NCBI GenBank assembly: GCA_905221605.1
Contig: CAJNDS010002560.1
Span: 275,001 to 339,000, forward strand
Origin: Symbiodinium natans
Lineage: Eukaryota; Sar; Dinophyceae; Suessiales; Symbiodiniaceae
Reading direction: 5' to 3'
DNA length: 64,000 nucleotides
Made by a program: the position numbers and the translations under genes. This document shows positions 45,355-56,830 of the stretch, in pieces. Positions within the stretch are counted from its first letter, which is position 1. Each line of letters opens with the position of its first letter. Below the pieces are notes generated by a model. It was not told the origin of the DNA. It worked only from the letters and a program-made list of their open reading frames with translations, and did no database searches.

Positions 45355-45780
45355 AGCTCAAGGTCACCTCCCCTGCTTTGCCTGTATCCTATGGAGGCTC
45401 GAAGCGAGGGAGCCGTATGCGTGCCTCTCAATTTCAGGGGTTGCCTTGATTCCGATCCCATCATGGACCGCCCGGCCGTACTTGTGGCTATTTGCGCCGC
45501 GAGGAAACTGCAGCTCCCGCCTTTGCCATCGCATGTCTGGCAGAAGGTGCACGCCTTCACGGGCACGGAGTACTTTCCAGAAGACCTGGAAGGCTGCTTC
45601 CCGTTGCAAGCCCGTGGCGAACCCACACCGGGAGTGCCTGGGAATGGCCATCGCGAATTCCAGGTCTTATTCGTGGGATCGACTCATGGCCGAAATTCCG
45701 ATGCGCTCTGGTACCACCCACCAACCACCTCCAACCGCTTGCCGGCTGTAGTGGCAGACCTGGTCAGGCCAGGGGTTTGA
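45355..45780 (+). CDS. hypothetical protein ORF or exon (first ATG 45391)
   Basis: An in-frame TAA at 45352 precedes an open frame to the TGA at 45778. The 129 codons from ATG 45391 have balanced, non-repetitive composition, including HVWQKVHAFTGTEYFPEDLE in the middle. No domain is recognised. A second ORF on the same strand starts about 100 bp later at 45881; the gap holds CCCTAACCCTAAACCC and could be an intron containing telomeric words, so the two may belong to one gene. Other frames here are also open, lowering confidence. Confidence 0.3.
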   Translation, partial: SSRSPPLLCLYPMEARSEGAVCVPLNFRGCLDSDPIMDRPAVLVAICAARKLQLPPLPSHVWQKVHAFTGTEYFPEDLEGCFPLQARGEPTPGVPGNGHREFQVLFVGSTHGRNSDALWYHPPTTSNRLPAVVADLVRPGV

Positions 45781-45880
45781 CTTCAGGCTTTCCAACTAAG
45801 CCCTAACCCTAAACCCAAGCCCAAAAACGTTTGGTTGAGAAACGCCGAAGTCGAAAACATCCCGAAGCCACACCGCCTAG

Positions 45881-46504
45881 TTGAATATCAACCTCGAAGA
45901 AGTAGAAGGAAGAGCCGGGGACAGGGGGACATGTTTTTTGTTCCGTGCACCGGTTCACGGAGTGCCAAGGCCTGGCTGGAACCGCATGGAGTTTTATCCG
46001 TCCAGGCTGTGCTGTGAGACCCATTGGTGCCTGGAGGCTGAAGAGAAGTATTTGGCAAGCTTGACGTTGTTTGATTGGCAAGGTCTTTATGACAGGAAGC
46101 ATGTGGGCAACTTCGCATGGAGCCTGCAACGAGAGTTCGGCAACAGACGCAGACGCGACCTGGAGATCGAAAGCGACATGCTCTCGCAGTATGATGCCTA
46201 CATGTTCTACTTCTCCCGCTCCTGCAGCTGCTCCTTTGGCTTTGTGTGCCATCGGCTCGGGCAGCTACAGGAGGCCCGTCAAACGGAGCGTTTCCGGATC
46301 CAGGAAAGACAGAGGTCCATCGGCTACGGCTGCAAGGAGTACGACCACTCCGTGCAGAGGCGTCATGGGAGCTTCGAGCACATTCCCCTCCTCCTCGCCT
46401 CCCTGCCGGGAGCATGCCGCTGCGGCGCGGAGCGCTGCGGGCGCCAGGCGACGCCCGCCCATGCCGCAGAGGCGCTGGCTGCCAAGCTCCGGCACCCCGA
46501 CTGA
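45881..46504 (+). CDS. hypothetical protein, longest non-repetitive ORF of the window (207 codons)
   Basis: The frame has no repeat beneath it and mixes aromatic, charged and cysteine residues (for example SLTLFDWQGLYDRKHVGNFA, DAYMFYFSRSCSCSFGF). A cysteine-rich end (CRCGAERC) suggests possible metal binding, but no known spacing is recognised. The true start is uncertain and may be an exon boundary. An antisense 211-codon ORF (45888-46523) covers the same DNA; I prefer the forward strand because the reverse product is R/S/G-biased, as GC-rich shadows usually are. Confidence 0.4.
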   Translation: MNINLEEVEGRAGDRGTCFLFRAPVHGVPRPGWNRMEFYPSRLCCETHWCLEAEEKYLASLTLFDWQGLYDRKHVGNFAWSLQREFGNRRRRDLEIESDMLSQYDAYMFYFSRSCSCSFGFVCHRLGQLQEARQTERFRIQERQRSIGYGCKEYDHSVQRRHGSFEHIPLLLASLPGACRCGAERCGRQATPAHAAEALAAKLRHPD

Positions 46505-46614
46505 AGTTCAGCGCTTTGATCAACAGCTCCCCGCTTTCTGCACCCGAGTCTGGTGGTTTATGGCTTGAAGAATCGTCTGGGAGCAGTGTCAGTTATAGGA
46601 CATCAGTAGTCGGA

Positions 46615-46627
46615 AGAAGAAGAAGAA

Positions 46628-46660
<33 letters not shown>

Positions 46661-46715
46661 CCACCGTTTGGGTCAAGTGGAGGTTCAGGAACCCGGGGGG
46701 GGGGGGGGGGGGGAA
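46615..46715 (+). repeat. (AAG)n, (GA)n and poly-G tracts
   Basis: AAGAAGAAGAAG (46615-46630), about 14 GA units (46632-46660) and about 19 G (46695-46713). Another AAG tract lies at 46855-46900. Confidence 0.95.
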
Positions 46716-47692
46716 GGGGAAGTACCGGCTGCACAACAGGTACCCTTTCAAGGGCCAAACACATACAGGCTCAAACGGGGGGCTGTGACTCGCACCAGAA
46801 CCGCCTGGCCGTCGTGGCCGGGGATCTCCCTCAGGGGGACCCTCTTAAGCGTGGAGAAGAAGAAGAAGAAGGAGAATAAGAAGAAGAAGAAGAAGAGAGC
46901 CACGAAGAGAGGAGAGCGGAGTTTTACGTCGAAAACTCTCTCAGGTGCCCCCTCGTGGAGGTGCACGAGTCCCTGCGGCCGGCCATGGAAAGGCTCGAAA
47001 AGAGCACGCTTTTTCTGAGATAACTTGTGACAGAGAGTGAGACTTGTGCTATTCATAGCGTGATAAGAGGGGAGAGAGTGGAAGAGCTGAAGTGCAGTAA
47101 AGTTCGGAGAGTCCGGCGTGGAGTGTAGACTTTTGAGTGTGGGGGTGCGGTGGAGAGGCTCGTCGAGGAAGCGCAGCGGATCGACAGCATTTCCAAGCTT
47201 GCGCCTGCCCGTGTTCCTCGCAATTCTGCCCAAGATCCTGCCTTGCACTTGGGATGCTGAGGCTGAGCTGAGGTATCTTTAGAAGTTTCGCGCGGCTTCG
47301 GAGGATGAATCGGAGGCTGCCACGCAAAGTTGATGCACGCCAGGAGCACCGTAGCTGCTCTGTACAGAGATTGCGGCAGGAGCCGTGCTTCTTTAAAACA
47401 GGCTGCCACAGTAGTCTCGACTATTTGTTGCTCAAGGAGTGCCCGAAGCCGAACGTTCTGAGCAAAGCCCCAAGCTCAGCCCCGAAACTCTTGAGCCCCA
47501 AAGTCCCCACAACTCCCTAAAACCATCTCAACCCGCCCCCCAGAAATCTCAGAAGCTCCGAAGTTCCCAAGGTTCGACGGTGGAAGCCGCCCCTGGTGTA
47601 CAACTTTACGAAAGTCCAAGCACCCCTGGGCCCGCACAACCCACCAACAAGCACATCCCTGACATCCCTTTGGGCCTCCGCCAGCCCTTGGG

Positions 47693-47790
47693 GTTTAGAG
47701 TTTGGGGTTTAGGGTTCAGGGTTTAGGATTCAGGATTTAGGGTTTAGGGGTTAGGGGTTAGGGTTTAGGATTTAGGGTTTAGGGCTTTTT
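47693..47790 (+). repeat. degenerate TTTAGGG block
   Basis: About 13 units, with TTTAGGA and TTCAGGA variants recurring; looks old. Confidence 0.88.
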
Positions 47791-48701
47791 GGGTTTTTCT
47801 CTCTCTTCCAACAGCCATTTAAAGCCCTGGAGGCGAAGTGGCGAGGCCGCTGCGCGAAGCTCCGATGCCACGTCGCTGTTTCAGGTGCCAGTCGTGCTGG
47901 GGCACATGCACGTGCGAGGAGTTTAGGGCTCGGAGTTTGGGGGCCTTCTAGGCCTTGTATTCAGGGTTCTGTGTAGGGGCTTGGGCTGTAGGCTTTAGCG
48001 TTTTAGGCTCGAAGGCGTTCCGGCAGCCGAGACCTGAACCTGAATGGAGCAGCTGCGCTGTTGATGGGGCAGCCGGCTTCCGGCTTCCAGTGGCTCTTTG
48101 GTTGGTCGGGGTCGAGAAAGTTCGTTCCAGGCAGAATGGCTGTAGAAGAGATGGCAGGTGGTAGGATTTCGTGTGCTGCTGTCACTGCTACAGTAATGGC
48201 CTGCCTGGGGGCTTTCGACGAAGAACGGAGAACCCCAAAACCTGGAATCTAAGCCCAATCGGCCCCTTTGAATAGCTACTGCCTGTCTTTCGGCAAGCAG
48301 GTCGAAGAGATCATCAGCGGCCCTGATGTTGGGTTGGCCCAGGACTCAGATTGGACCTGCTGGCTCGAGTAGAAACTCCATCAGGAGGACACTGTGGTCA
48401 GCAGTTCTATGGGAAAAGGCATACGCATGTAGTACCTATCCGTAACAATACGTAGTTGTTGGCCATCACTCTCTTTGCCAACAGGAACAATCATAGAAAA
48501 CTTTCGCACATCGCCGCAGGCCCTAGGATGGCCAGCCAGCGAAACAAAACTTTTACCACCGCTGCTTGTCGAAGCGTGCGCATGGTCCATGTGGGAGAAT
48601 GCGCCTGCACAAGCGCAAAACAGCAAGCTACGAAGATGGCTAAAGCTACTATCACCAACTGGAAAACCGGGAAGTGACATGGTTCCATGCCCCACCCTCC
48701 T

Positions 48702-48724
48702 CCTGCTGCTGCTGCTGCTGCTGC
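48702..48724 (+). repeat. (CTG)n trinucleotide
   Basis: CTCCTCCTG then seven CTG units; trinucleotide period keeps overlapping ORFs open. Confidence 0.9.
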
Positions 48725-48984
48725 ACAGAGTTGAGGGTTACAGATTCTCAGCTTCATTTCATTCGGCTGGACTTTGGCGCATGCGCATGCTGTCTTGGCG
48801 TGATCGCCTGCACGGGCTGTTGCGAATTGCGGGCTGAACATTGTCATCTGCTAGAGGGCGGACAAATGGGGAGTGCAGCTGTGCAGTAGAAGGTGAAGCC
48901 AGAAGGGCGTGATCACGAGCAGGCCGGGCACCCACCCGATCTTTTGCAGAACAGCAAGTTCGCTACGTCCACTGCATGGTTCAC

Positions 48985-49045
48985 TAAACCCTAAACCCTA
49001 AAACCCTAATCCCTAAACCCTCAACCCTCAGCCCCATAAACCCTG
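48985..49045 (-). repeat. decayed CCCTAAA block
   Basis: About eight units with CCCTAAAA, CCCTAAT and CCCTCAA variants; a G run of about 20 follows at 49122-49141. Confidence 0.8.
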
Positions 49046-49661
49046 CAGTCCAGGCTCCAAACGAGCCGCGACCACTGCAGATGCCCACGGTGCGCTTCTT
49101 CCCGGCTTTTGTTCCCACTTGTGGGGGGGGGGGGGGGGGGGTACAGGGTTTGGGTATTTTGGGGATTCCTTTGGCCAGGGTTTTCTTAGTATGTTGGGGC
49201 CCCCTTAGTTGGAGAAAGCTGCTCCCATGGAAGTTCCCCCCACATTGGTCTCTCATAGCTTCTTCTTGTACCAACCTCCGGATGGAGGCCCCCATGCTTC
49301 AGCAAGATTTGCTTCGGAGACCTGGGTTCGGGGTTTACGGTCAGGGCGAGACTAGTCGTGGGTCGGGGTCACTGCTCCCTGGGCAAGCGAACTTCTCTTT
49401 TCTTGTAGACATATTGTACCCGACTCCCCGAAGAGTAGGCGGGCTTGTGGTGGATTGAGGACATTCAACAAAGGCAACCTGCCCAAAAATGTTCCTGAAT
49501 TTTCACCCTAAGCCCTAAACCCTAGACTGTAAGAGCTCTGGGGTTCGGACCCCTCTTGGAAAGGTGGGACCGGGTCCCTTTGCTGCGATCCATGTGGACA
49601 TGGGTGAAGAGAGAACCAGGCTCCGGACTCCTTGTGGTGCTTGGGATCCTAACTGGGCCCT

Positions 49662-49752
49662 TGTTATCTACATCCCCCTTGGGAATTATTTTTGTTTGTA
49701 TAAAATCCTCTTGCATGTTATTTTTATGAAGGTTCCAAGGGGAGTATAGGGT
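49662..49752. mobile_element. ~90-bp fold-back element, second family, copy 2
   Basis: The left end CTACATCCCCCTTGGGAAT is an imperfect inverted repeat of GGTTCCAAGGGGAGTATAGG at the right end. It aligns with 35889-35995 over both ends and TTTTTGTT...TATAAAA. Two copies 14 kb apart support a mobile family. Confidence 0.6.
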
Positions 49753-50674
49753 TCCCTTGTCTTGTCGGGACAGGCGCCCATGGAGACTCTGTTAAACGGC
49801 AAAAGGGGGTGCCTTTGTTTAAGGTTGTTCTGGGACCTCCAGAGGGTTTTTGCTCATATCTGTGAGCCCATGTATATAAGGGCTTCGGGTTCGGAGCTTC
49901 TTCCCTTAGGATGACGCAGCTTGCAGCAATTTGATTCAAACACTCCTTAGTGTTCCTGAAGTCCTCATGCTGGCCTTGGATATAAAAGTCAACGTTCAAT
50001 TTTTGGAGGAAAACCACAACCCTCAACCCGAAACGAATGAATCGGGGAGCTGCAAACCCTCAAACCAGGCCGGAAACCTGGTTCCTGGTAGCCGCCGTGG
50101 CCCTCGTGCTCGTGGTGCTCCTCACTTGGGCGTACGCCGGCCTTGGTTTGGGGGCCATAAACCACGAAGAGCCTGCAAACACCAAACCAACCCCAGACAT
50201 TCCTACACCGTGAAAGGCCAAACTCAGTGAGCTGGATTGATGCCAGGTGTTTCTTCCAAAGCCAGAAAGAGCACGCCCAGGTGCATTAAGGGTTCAGGGC
50301 CTACGGTTTCGGGCAGGGGTGAATCTGTCCATGTTGGGGTCACGAGTGTGGCTTCGAAGACAGGAACTGGTAAGGCAATCTGGAATATCCCGTGGCACAA
50401 TCGATCCAACGCATGACTTCTTTCATCCAAGCGATGCTTGCTGCAGGTGAGGCATCAAGAGCAATAGCCAAGCCTCCGATTTCAAGCATGGCCAGGGATG
50501 TGGGCGACATCCTCCGACCCAGCAAACATGTAGTCTAGGACAGCGCGCTGCGTCAATCGAAACCGTTGCGGCAAGAAGCGCGCGCCCTCCACGCGCTCTG
50601 CTTCTGGCATCGTGCTTTGAGCTTCCTGTCCCGAATAAAGACACTGTCTTCAGAGCGACACCGAAAAATCGACT

Positions 50675-51016
50675 GTGAAGCGATGCACCATACCCCAGCG
50701 ACACCCAAAACGCAATGAATCAGAGGATCTGGACGCTCGGAAAGCCGCACAAGTTCGCTTAACCCGAAATTCTATGCATCATGGGCATCCGGCTCCCCTG
50801 ATTTCATTTGAGGATCCGGACCCGAAAGCGATAGGCATCGAACCGCTCGGGCATGGAAACCGTATTCCCGTATTCTGGACGAAAAGTCATGGGAGGATGG
50901 TAGCTGCAATTGTTGAAGCCCAAAAGAGCCTGTCAGCTTTCGAGAAGCGACATATGTCGACAGATTGGCCCAGACAATCCCTGCATAACCGGGTGTGTGT
51001 GTGTGTGGTTCATTAA
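50675..51016 (+). CDS. hypothetical protein ORF (113 codons, unassigned)
   Basis: Mostly non-repetitive, with a plausible soluble stretch (PLISFEDPDPKAIGIEPLGH, then RIPVFWTKSHGRM); the last residues run into a short (GT)n tract (50993-51007). No domain recognised. An antisense ORF (50423-50704) overlaps its start only slightly. Confidence 0.25.
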   Translation: MKRCTIPQRHPKRNESEDLDARKAAQVRLTRNSMHHGHPAPLISFEDPDPKAIGIEPLGHGNRIPVFWTKSHGRMVAAIVEAQKSLSAFEKRHMSTDWPRQSLHNRVCVCVVH

Positions 51017-51549
51017 CGAACTATCTCAGAATGACAGGTATACGACCAGGTATTCGGCTTTATGCACTGCACGGTCTCAAAATGAAGCAACCTTGAGCAC
51101 TGAGCCCCAAAACGACATCGAAAGTCATGATCCAGAGAAAAGTCGACGTTCAGGATATTGATATTGCCCTCAGGCAACCAATAAAACAGTAATCTCCGCA
51201 TCTCCTAGTTATAAAGTTTGTACGCGCAGTATGGCCAAGTGCTACCCCAGGCAGCTTTAGCGCGAGGTCCTGGAGCTTCAGCTTGGTTGGATGGGGGATG
51301 TACTTCGCTCCCAAACTCAAGCCCTTAGCTCTGACTGCATCTTCTTCTACCTGTTTCGTGTTTCGAGAATCAAACCTCGAAACTCGGCTCTTGAAGGGCC
51401 CGGCCACCAACCCGGATCTTCGTCGACAAGCTGCCAGACTGCATGAGAGCTACTGGTAGTTGCTGATGTCGGGTTTGAGGGCTCAGGGTCTGCCATGCTT
51501 CGCCATCTTGTAAGCACCATTTGTCAGCCTAAATGGAGGAGGTTACATT

Positions 51550-51600
51550 TTCTTGTATATCTATATGTATGTATATGTATATATATATATATATCGTAAA
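51550..51600. repeat. (TA)n/(TATG)n microsatellite
   Basis: TATATGTATG and TATATA units; a second such tract lies at 51883-51935. Confidence 0.9.
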
Positions 51601-51689
51601 GTCATATATCAAAGTCCCCCAAAACGTGTGCCAAGGCTTTTTTTGCTAACTGCGCATGGACTGGGAGCTGCAGAGCGGGTCGTGTCTCT

Positions 51690-51770
51690 TAGGGTTTAGG
51701 GTTTAGGGGTTTGGGGTTCAGGGTTTAGGGTTTGGGGTTTAGGGTTCAGGGTTTAGGGTTCAGAGGGTTT
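51690..51770 (+). repeat. TTTAGGG/TTTGGGG/TTCAGGG block
   Basis: About eleven mixed units. Confidence 0.88.
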
Positions 51771-52579
51771 GCTGTCGGGCCTGTTCGTCATCGTGGTTTC
51801 TCGTGGAGAGCTTAACATCATCTTCGTGTGTCACCGTGTGGTCTCTCACTGTTGAGATCTACGCAGGCATCATGTTATACTTACATATATGTATACAATT
51901 GTATACATAATATATATGTATATATATATATATGTAGTGCATGGCTTTTGATTTTGCTTTGTACTGCAAGCCCCGGCGGTTCTGGTCCACCTACTTGCAG
52001 ATGCCTCAAACTGGATGAAGATCACATGCACCCAAGACATCCCAAGGCCTTCCATGCGGCGTGTTGCTCGCAATCTCCTGAGGTCATGAAGCTTCCTCTC
52101 AGATCGGCCGAGGCAAGCCGGGGTATCTGCAGGTTGCGGGAAAGGTGGGTCACGGAGTTCTGGTATACAGAATTGACAGGTGAGGATGGTTGTTCCCCCG
52201 TAAATCTGACACCCAATGTTTGCTTCAACTTCTCCGACTGCCAGGCCGAGTGCCAGGGGTTTAGGGTTTGAACTAGTATTCCTGAAAACCAAAGAAGCGC
52301 TGTAGCCAGTCGGCCGGTCAGGAAATACTTCAGAAGTTCGTCGGGGCCCTGAAGCTGCCATGAAGAGAATGCAGAAGTGACTGGTGTTTCAACTTCTCGG
52401 GGGTATCTGACGTTCCGAAACCTGATTCGAGTGGGGACATGCAACCACCCTTGCGTGGCCCCCATGACTTTCGCTTTGCACGCAAGAACGATCCGCAAAA
52501 ACAAGCTGCGACCCTCGAGCCCAGCATGGCAACCAGGATGGCATACCATGTCTCTACTCCCTGCATCCCTTCCGGGTCG

Positions 52580-52700
52580 TTCCCGCTCTCTCTCTCTCTC
52601 GCTCTCTCAGTCTCCCTCCTGCCTCTCTGTTTGTCTCTCTGCGTCTCTGCTTCCCTTTCTCTCCGTCTCTCTCTCTCTCTCTCTATCTCTCTTTGTGTGT
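52580..52700 (+). repeat. (CT)n-rich microsatellite
   Basis: CTCTCTCT with TGTCTCTCTG interruptions. Confidence 0.92.
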
Positions 52701-52800
52701 CTCTGTTGCATCTGAGGCGCCAGCCGCAGCAGCCGAGTCGAACCAGCCGGGGCGCTCAATTGTGTAGAGGAGCAGCTGCACCGCCCTTGTCGCCCTTGTC

Positions 52801-53032
<232 letters not shown>

Positions 53033-53981
53033 TATTCTCACGTGTTTTGTTCGGCCAAGTTCTTGTCACACCTCGTCTGGCCTGAAGGTAGCGCGGCAGG
53101 CTCTAAGGGCGCCCAAGATGCGCCGCATACCATGTAACACTTAGGACTTGGGGGGGTCCCCAAGAAGGGACTCATCTAGAAGAACATTGAGACCTGTCAA
53201 CCCTCAGCTGGCCCTTTGTGGAAAAGGGATCCAGGTACACCATGTACCTTATGTAGGCCTTATGTACCTAAGCAACTAACTGGCAGCCTCGAACATTTTA
53301 GAGGCCCCTCCTCAACCCTACTCCTGAAAAAGCGCAGAACTCGAATCCTTATCACAATATCCCAACCCTCTAAGAACTCTACAAGGGTATCCTGCACCCT
53401 TACACGCTCAGGAATTCTGGCTTGCCGGTGCGCCTTGAAGGAGCCCGGAAGATGGCGCAGACGCAGACAGTTTTTGCTTGTTTTTTCCTTGGGGTTGCTG
53501 GGGGGGGGGGAGTCTGGGGTTTCAGTTTTCGAGTTTCAAGACTCGGTGTTTACGGGGTTTGGGCTCTGCAGGCTCAGGGTCTGGGCGAGAAGGACTGCCC
53601 TCCCAGTGGAAATCCTGATTTTTAGCCGGTGAGCTTGCGTCCCAAAAAAGAAACCTCCGGCAGCGAAGCAAGCACGTCGAGTTGAAGTCGCCAGCTCAGA
53701 GGACGGGTCGTCGCCAAGAATGCGCAGATCATGGTCGAGCCCTCAGAGCACTTTTCCGCAACCATACTCTTTTTTTGCAAGAAGCCTTCTTCTGTGAAAA
53801 GGCAAGCAGGGTTCCCGAAAAGACACTCTTTCCGAAACACACTATTTGCGGTAAGTTGTTTTTTCGCGATTTCGCGGATAGCCGCCACATTTCTGCGAAA
53901 CATAACTTTTCTTGAAGAGCAGTTTCTCTCGAGAAGCATTTCTCTCGAGAAGCAACGTTTTGCAAAAAGCGACTGGTGTGC

Positions 53982-54371
53982 TTAGGATGGGGATGCTGCA
54001 GTACGTTCACCCAGAAGCGAAAGATACACAGGAAATGGAACAAGTAGTCCTATGGCGAGACTTGCTAGCTTCGGAGCTTGTGCCATTTCTGGAAAGCAGC
54101 TTTGCGCTGTGAGATCATGAGCCCAAATCTGGTTTCTCAAGTGGTTCCCGAAAGTGGTGTTCTCCATCTGCTGCCAGTTGCCTCCGACTAAAATGAGATA
54201 TTGGCAGCCGACCTGGCAACAACCTCCGGCAGCCCAAACTTTTCGAAGCTCTCTGCACAAGGGCACGCCCTTCAGCGACCGCCAGTGCGTTATGTACTCG
54301 GCCTCTGCTTCGCACAAGCGCCAGGCGCGCTGGGATGAGTGGCAGAAACCTGTCACTGACACCCTCCTCAC
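53982..54371 (-). CDS. hypothetical ORF (129 codons), possibly transposon-derived
   Basis: Includes CEAEAEYITHWRSLKGVPLC and YLILVGGNWQQMENTTFGN. The ILVGGNW stretch is faintly like the GDWN strand of endonuclease/exonuclease-phosphatase domains in LINE elements, but the catalytic D is absent and nothing else supports it. The forward strand is also open (54154-54447). Low confidence. Confidence 0.15.
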   Translation of the reverse strand: MRRVSVTGFCHSSQRAWRLCEAEAEYITHWRSLKGVPLCRELRKVWAAGGCCQVGCQYLILVGGNWQQMENTTFGNHLRNQIWAHDLTAQSCFPEMAQAPKLASLAIGLLVPFPVYLSLLGERTAASPS

Positions 54372-54841
54372 ATGCCCTGATCATGAGCTTTTGCTCAACA
54401 ATGCGTGGAGATGCTGCAACGTTGCAGGTTGGAGCAGCATTGTGTAGTACTTCTGCAAGACCATCGCCTGTTTTGCGTAGAGCAACCAAGCAACCACGAG
54501 CCCAAACGCTGTTCTTCCTATCGTCAGGATGGTGTGCACCAGCCCCCTTTGGCTTACCACGCAGCCTGCTCGGATTTCGCCCTTGAGCTGGACACCCAGA
54601 CAGGCTAAAAAAGGGTTTAGGAGATACGCACGTTGTTGGAAGCTAGTGCAAGTTGGGGAATTGGATTCTGGTAAAGGTCAGCAAGGTTGGAGGAATGATT
54701 CTTGCATATTCTTGCCCGTTTCTTGATCAGAACGGGACGGCCTGACAGTTGAAAAATGCACGAAACGCGATGCCCCATTCAGTTCGCGACATGAACATCT
54801 ATGTACCACTAGACTCCCTACCATCCATGGGCATACACCCC

Positions 54842-54866
54842 CCTAAACCCTAAACCCTAAACCCAT
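54842..54866 (-). repeat. CCCTAAA x3 block
   Basis: Three units in otherwise unique DNA. Confidence 0.85.
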
Positions 54867-54869
54867 TTG

Positions 54870-56200
54870 GAGATGCACTGAATCGCCAAGGCTCGATCAT
54901 CCGGAGGGGGCGGCTCCTTTGCAGGCTCCGTGGGCTCAGGGTCTCCTTCTCGTGAGCCTTGAGCCAGATCGTGTTTTCTCTAAATTTGTGGGCCCTTTTG
55001 GGGTCCTGGCTATAAGGCGGCCCCTAGTCTGTAGTGGTACTTACCCAAACAGGGACCATAATTTAGAGGCTTAAGCATCCCCCATCAAGAAAGATGAGTG
55101 CCGGGCTGACGGGCTCCACAACAGACGTGCCCTGGTAATTAACTGGTTTACCACGTGCATTCCATGTTCGGCGCAAGCAGCGGCACACGACCAAGCAGCC
55201 GTAGTCGGGGCCGTACGAGCCTCTTGAGTATGAGGCAGTGTGCTGTGCGCGCGCGTGCAACCTGCTGCCATGCGGCCACCTCAGACTGAATTGCGTCGGA
55301 ATTCTTCGCCGACGGCAAGAGAAGAGGTGTGCTGGTCGTCCCACCAAGCCGCACAAGCATAGCAACATTCCAAGCCCTCTTGATCACCCTGGAGGCGAAG
55401 CGGATAACAAGACCTCTCCCTAGATGCGGCGCATGCTTTCCATGAAAGGTATGGAGCCTGCAGAGCGAAACAAGGAGCTGGCAAACGAAGCCGTTAGCGT
55501 GGCTGTGGTGGTGGCCCTTTCCTTGATGTGGACGCTGCCTTCATCTTCTTGCAGGCAGTATCCAAGTCAAACGGATGCTGCCTGAAAGCACGGGCTCCAC
55601 GTCTTCTTTTGTTTTCTATTGCAAATTGTTGTGCTAAACTGAGGCTAGTGTGACGTAATCTGGCATGCAAAAGCCTGCCTGCCGATCAGCCTGTCTTGTG
55701 ACGATGCCTAGCCTAGGCTCTTCAATGCTAAGTGGCAACATGTGGCAACCGCATTCTCCTTAGCCTGTTCAGTCGTCATCCTTGGTTGGCACTCGCGACC
55801 AGGTAACCGTGCACGGCCACGATGTCCTTCTCTTCGAGATGTCGAAAGGGTTGCGAACTTAGCCTACAGCCCCCCATCCACACAGCCCCGCAATGCACCT
55901 TGACAAAGACATGTATCAAACGTTCGGTGATGCTGTGGAGACTTGATGTTCAGTGCGTGCATTTGTGGCAAGTACCTTCTTTTCCACTGCTTGAAGCTTC
56001 CGCTTCCGCGCAAAGGATCCTGTAGAATCGGCTGCGTAGCCATTTTCTCTGCAGGGCGTAGGCTCTAGCCGTGTCACCCCGTGTAGGTTCTGCTGAAGGT
56101 TTCGGGCCCTACTGTAGTCCGTGTTGCGTCCCATAAAGTCTCCAACAAAGTAGGCATTCAACAAACTGATGCCAACCCACCTGCCCACATGAACTCAGGC
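54870..56200. other. unique DNA, no gene recognised
   Basis: Overlapping 60-100-codon ORFs on both strands (for example 55063-55368 reverse, 55822-56025 forward). No domain or repeat stands out. Confidence 0.35.
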
Positions 56201-56202
56201 CC

Positions 56203-56256
56203 TGAAACATAAAACCCTGAACCCTTCAGGCCCTAAACCCTAAACCCTAAACCCTT
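56203..56256 (-). repeat. CCCTAAA block with TCAGGCCCT duplication
   Basis: TCAGGCCCT occurs at about 56196 and again at 56226, just before three to four CCCTAAA units ending ACCCTTTCA. Confidence 0.8.
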
Positions 56257-56431
56257 TCATCTCTCCCTCGTTTCTGAGGCGGTTCAACCGTGAGGCGCCC
56301 TTCTCCGCCTGGGCACCCAGGGTGTGAGTGTTGCTGTTGGGGAGGTTTGGGGATGAACTCTGCGGTTTGGGGCTTGCGGGGGGGGGGGTAGAGTAGTTGG
56401 GGATGCACGGAGGCCCTGCCGAACCGAGGCG

Positions 56432-56830
56432 GAGGCAGGAGGAGGAGGAGGAGGAGGAAAATGATGATGGTGAGGACAGAAATGAGGACGACTGATGAGG
56501 GCTGTGATGTGGTGGAGGATGGCGACGTAGATGATCATTGTCAGTGATGAATCCTGAGTCAGGAATTGCGAATGACGAAATAGATCCAGTGCAATGATGA
56601 CAGTGATGACGAGGGCGGCGACGACGATGATCATGACGATGACCAGTATTACTGCAAGGTAATGGCCATGACTGTCCGACGACAGGGAGGAGGAGGACGA
56701 CGGCTGTGATGAATTGTTTTTGCTGAAGGGCGAATGATGATGGTGAGTATCATGGTGGAGGAGGAGGAAGAGGAGGAGGATGGCGATGACCATGACCATG
56801 GTATCGCTCCTACTACAATATGGTTTCATG
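56432..56830 (+). repeat. GGA / GATGA cryptic repeat tract
   Basis: Starts with (GAG)n and continues as ATGATGG, GATGACGAGG and GATGATCATGACGATGAC words, strongly purine-biased on this strand. The 227-codon reverse ORF (H/S/I/V-rich) is mainly its translation. Confidence 0.8.

Noticed and set aside
45888-46523. Antisense 211-codon ORF
   Set aside because: R/S/G-biased composition typical of a GC-rich shadow of the forward ORF.
53982-54371. Reverse-strand LINE endonuclease domain
   Set aside because: Only a faint GGNWQ resemblance; the expected catalytic residues and flanking motifs are missing.
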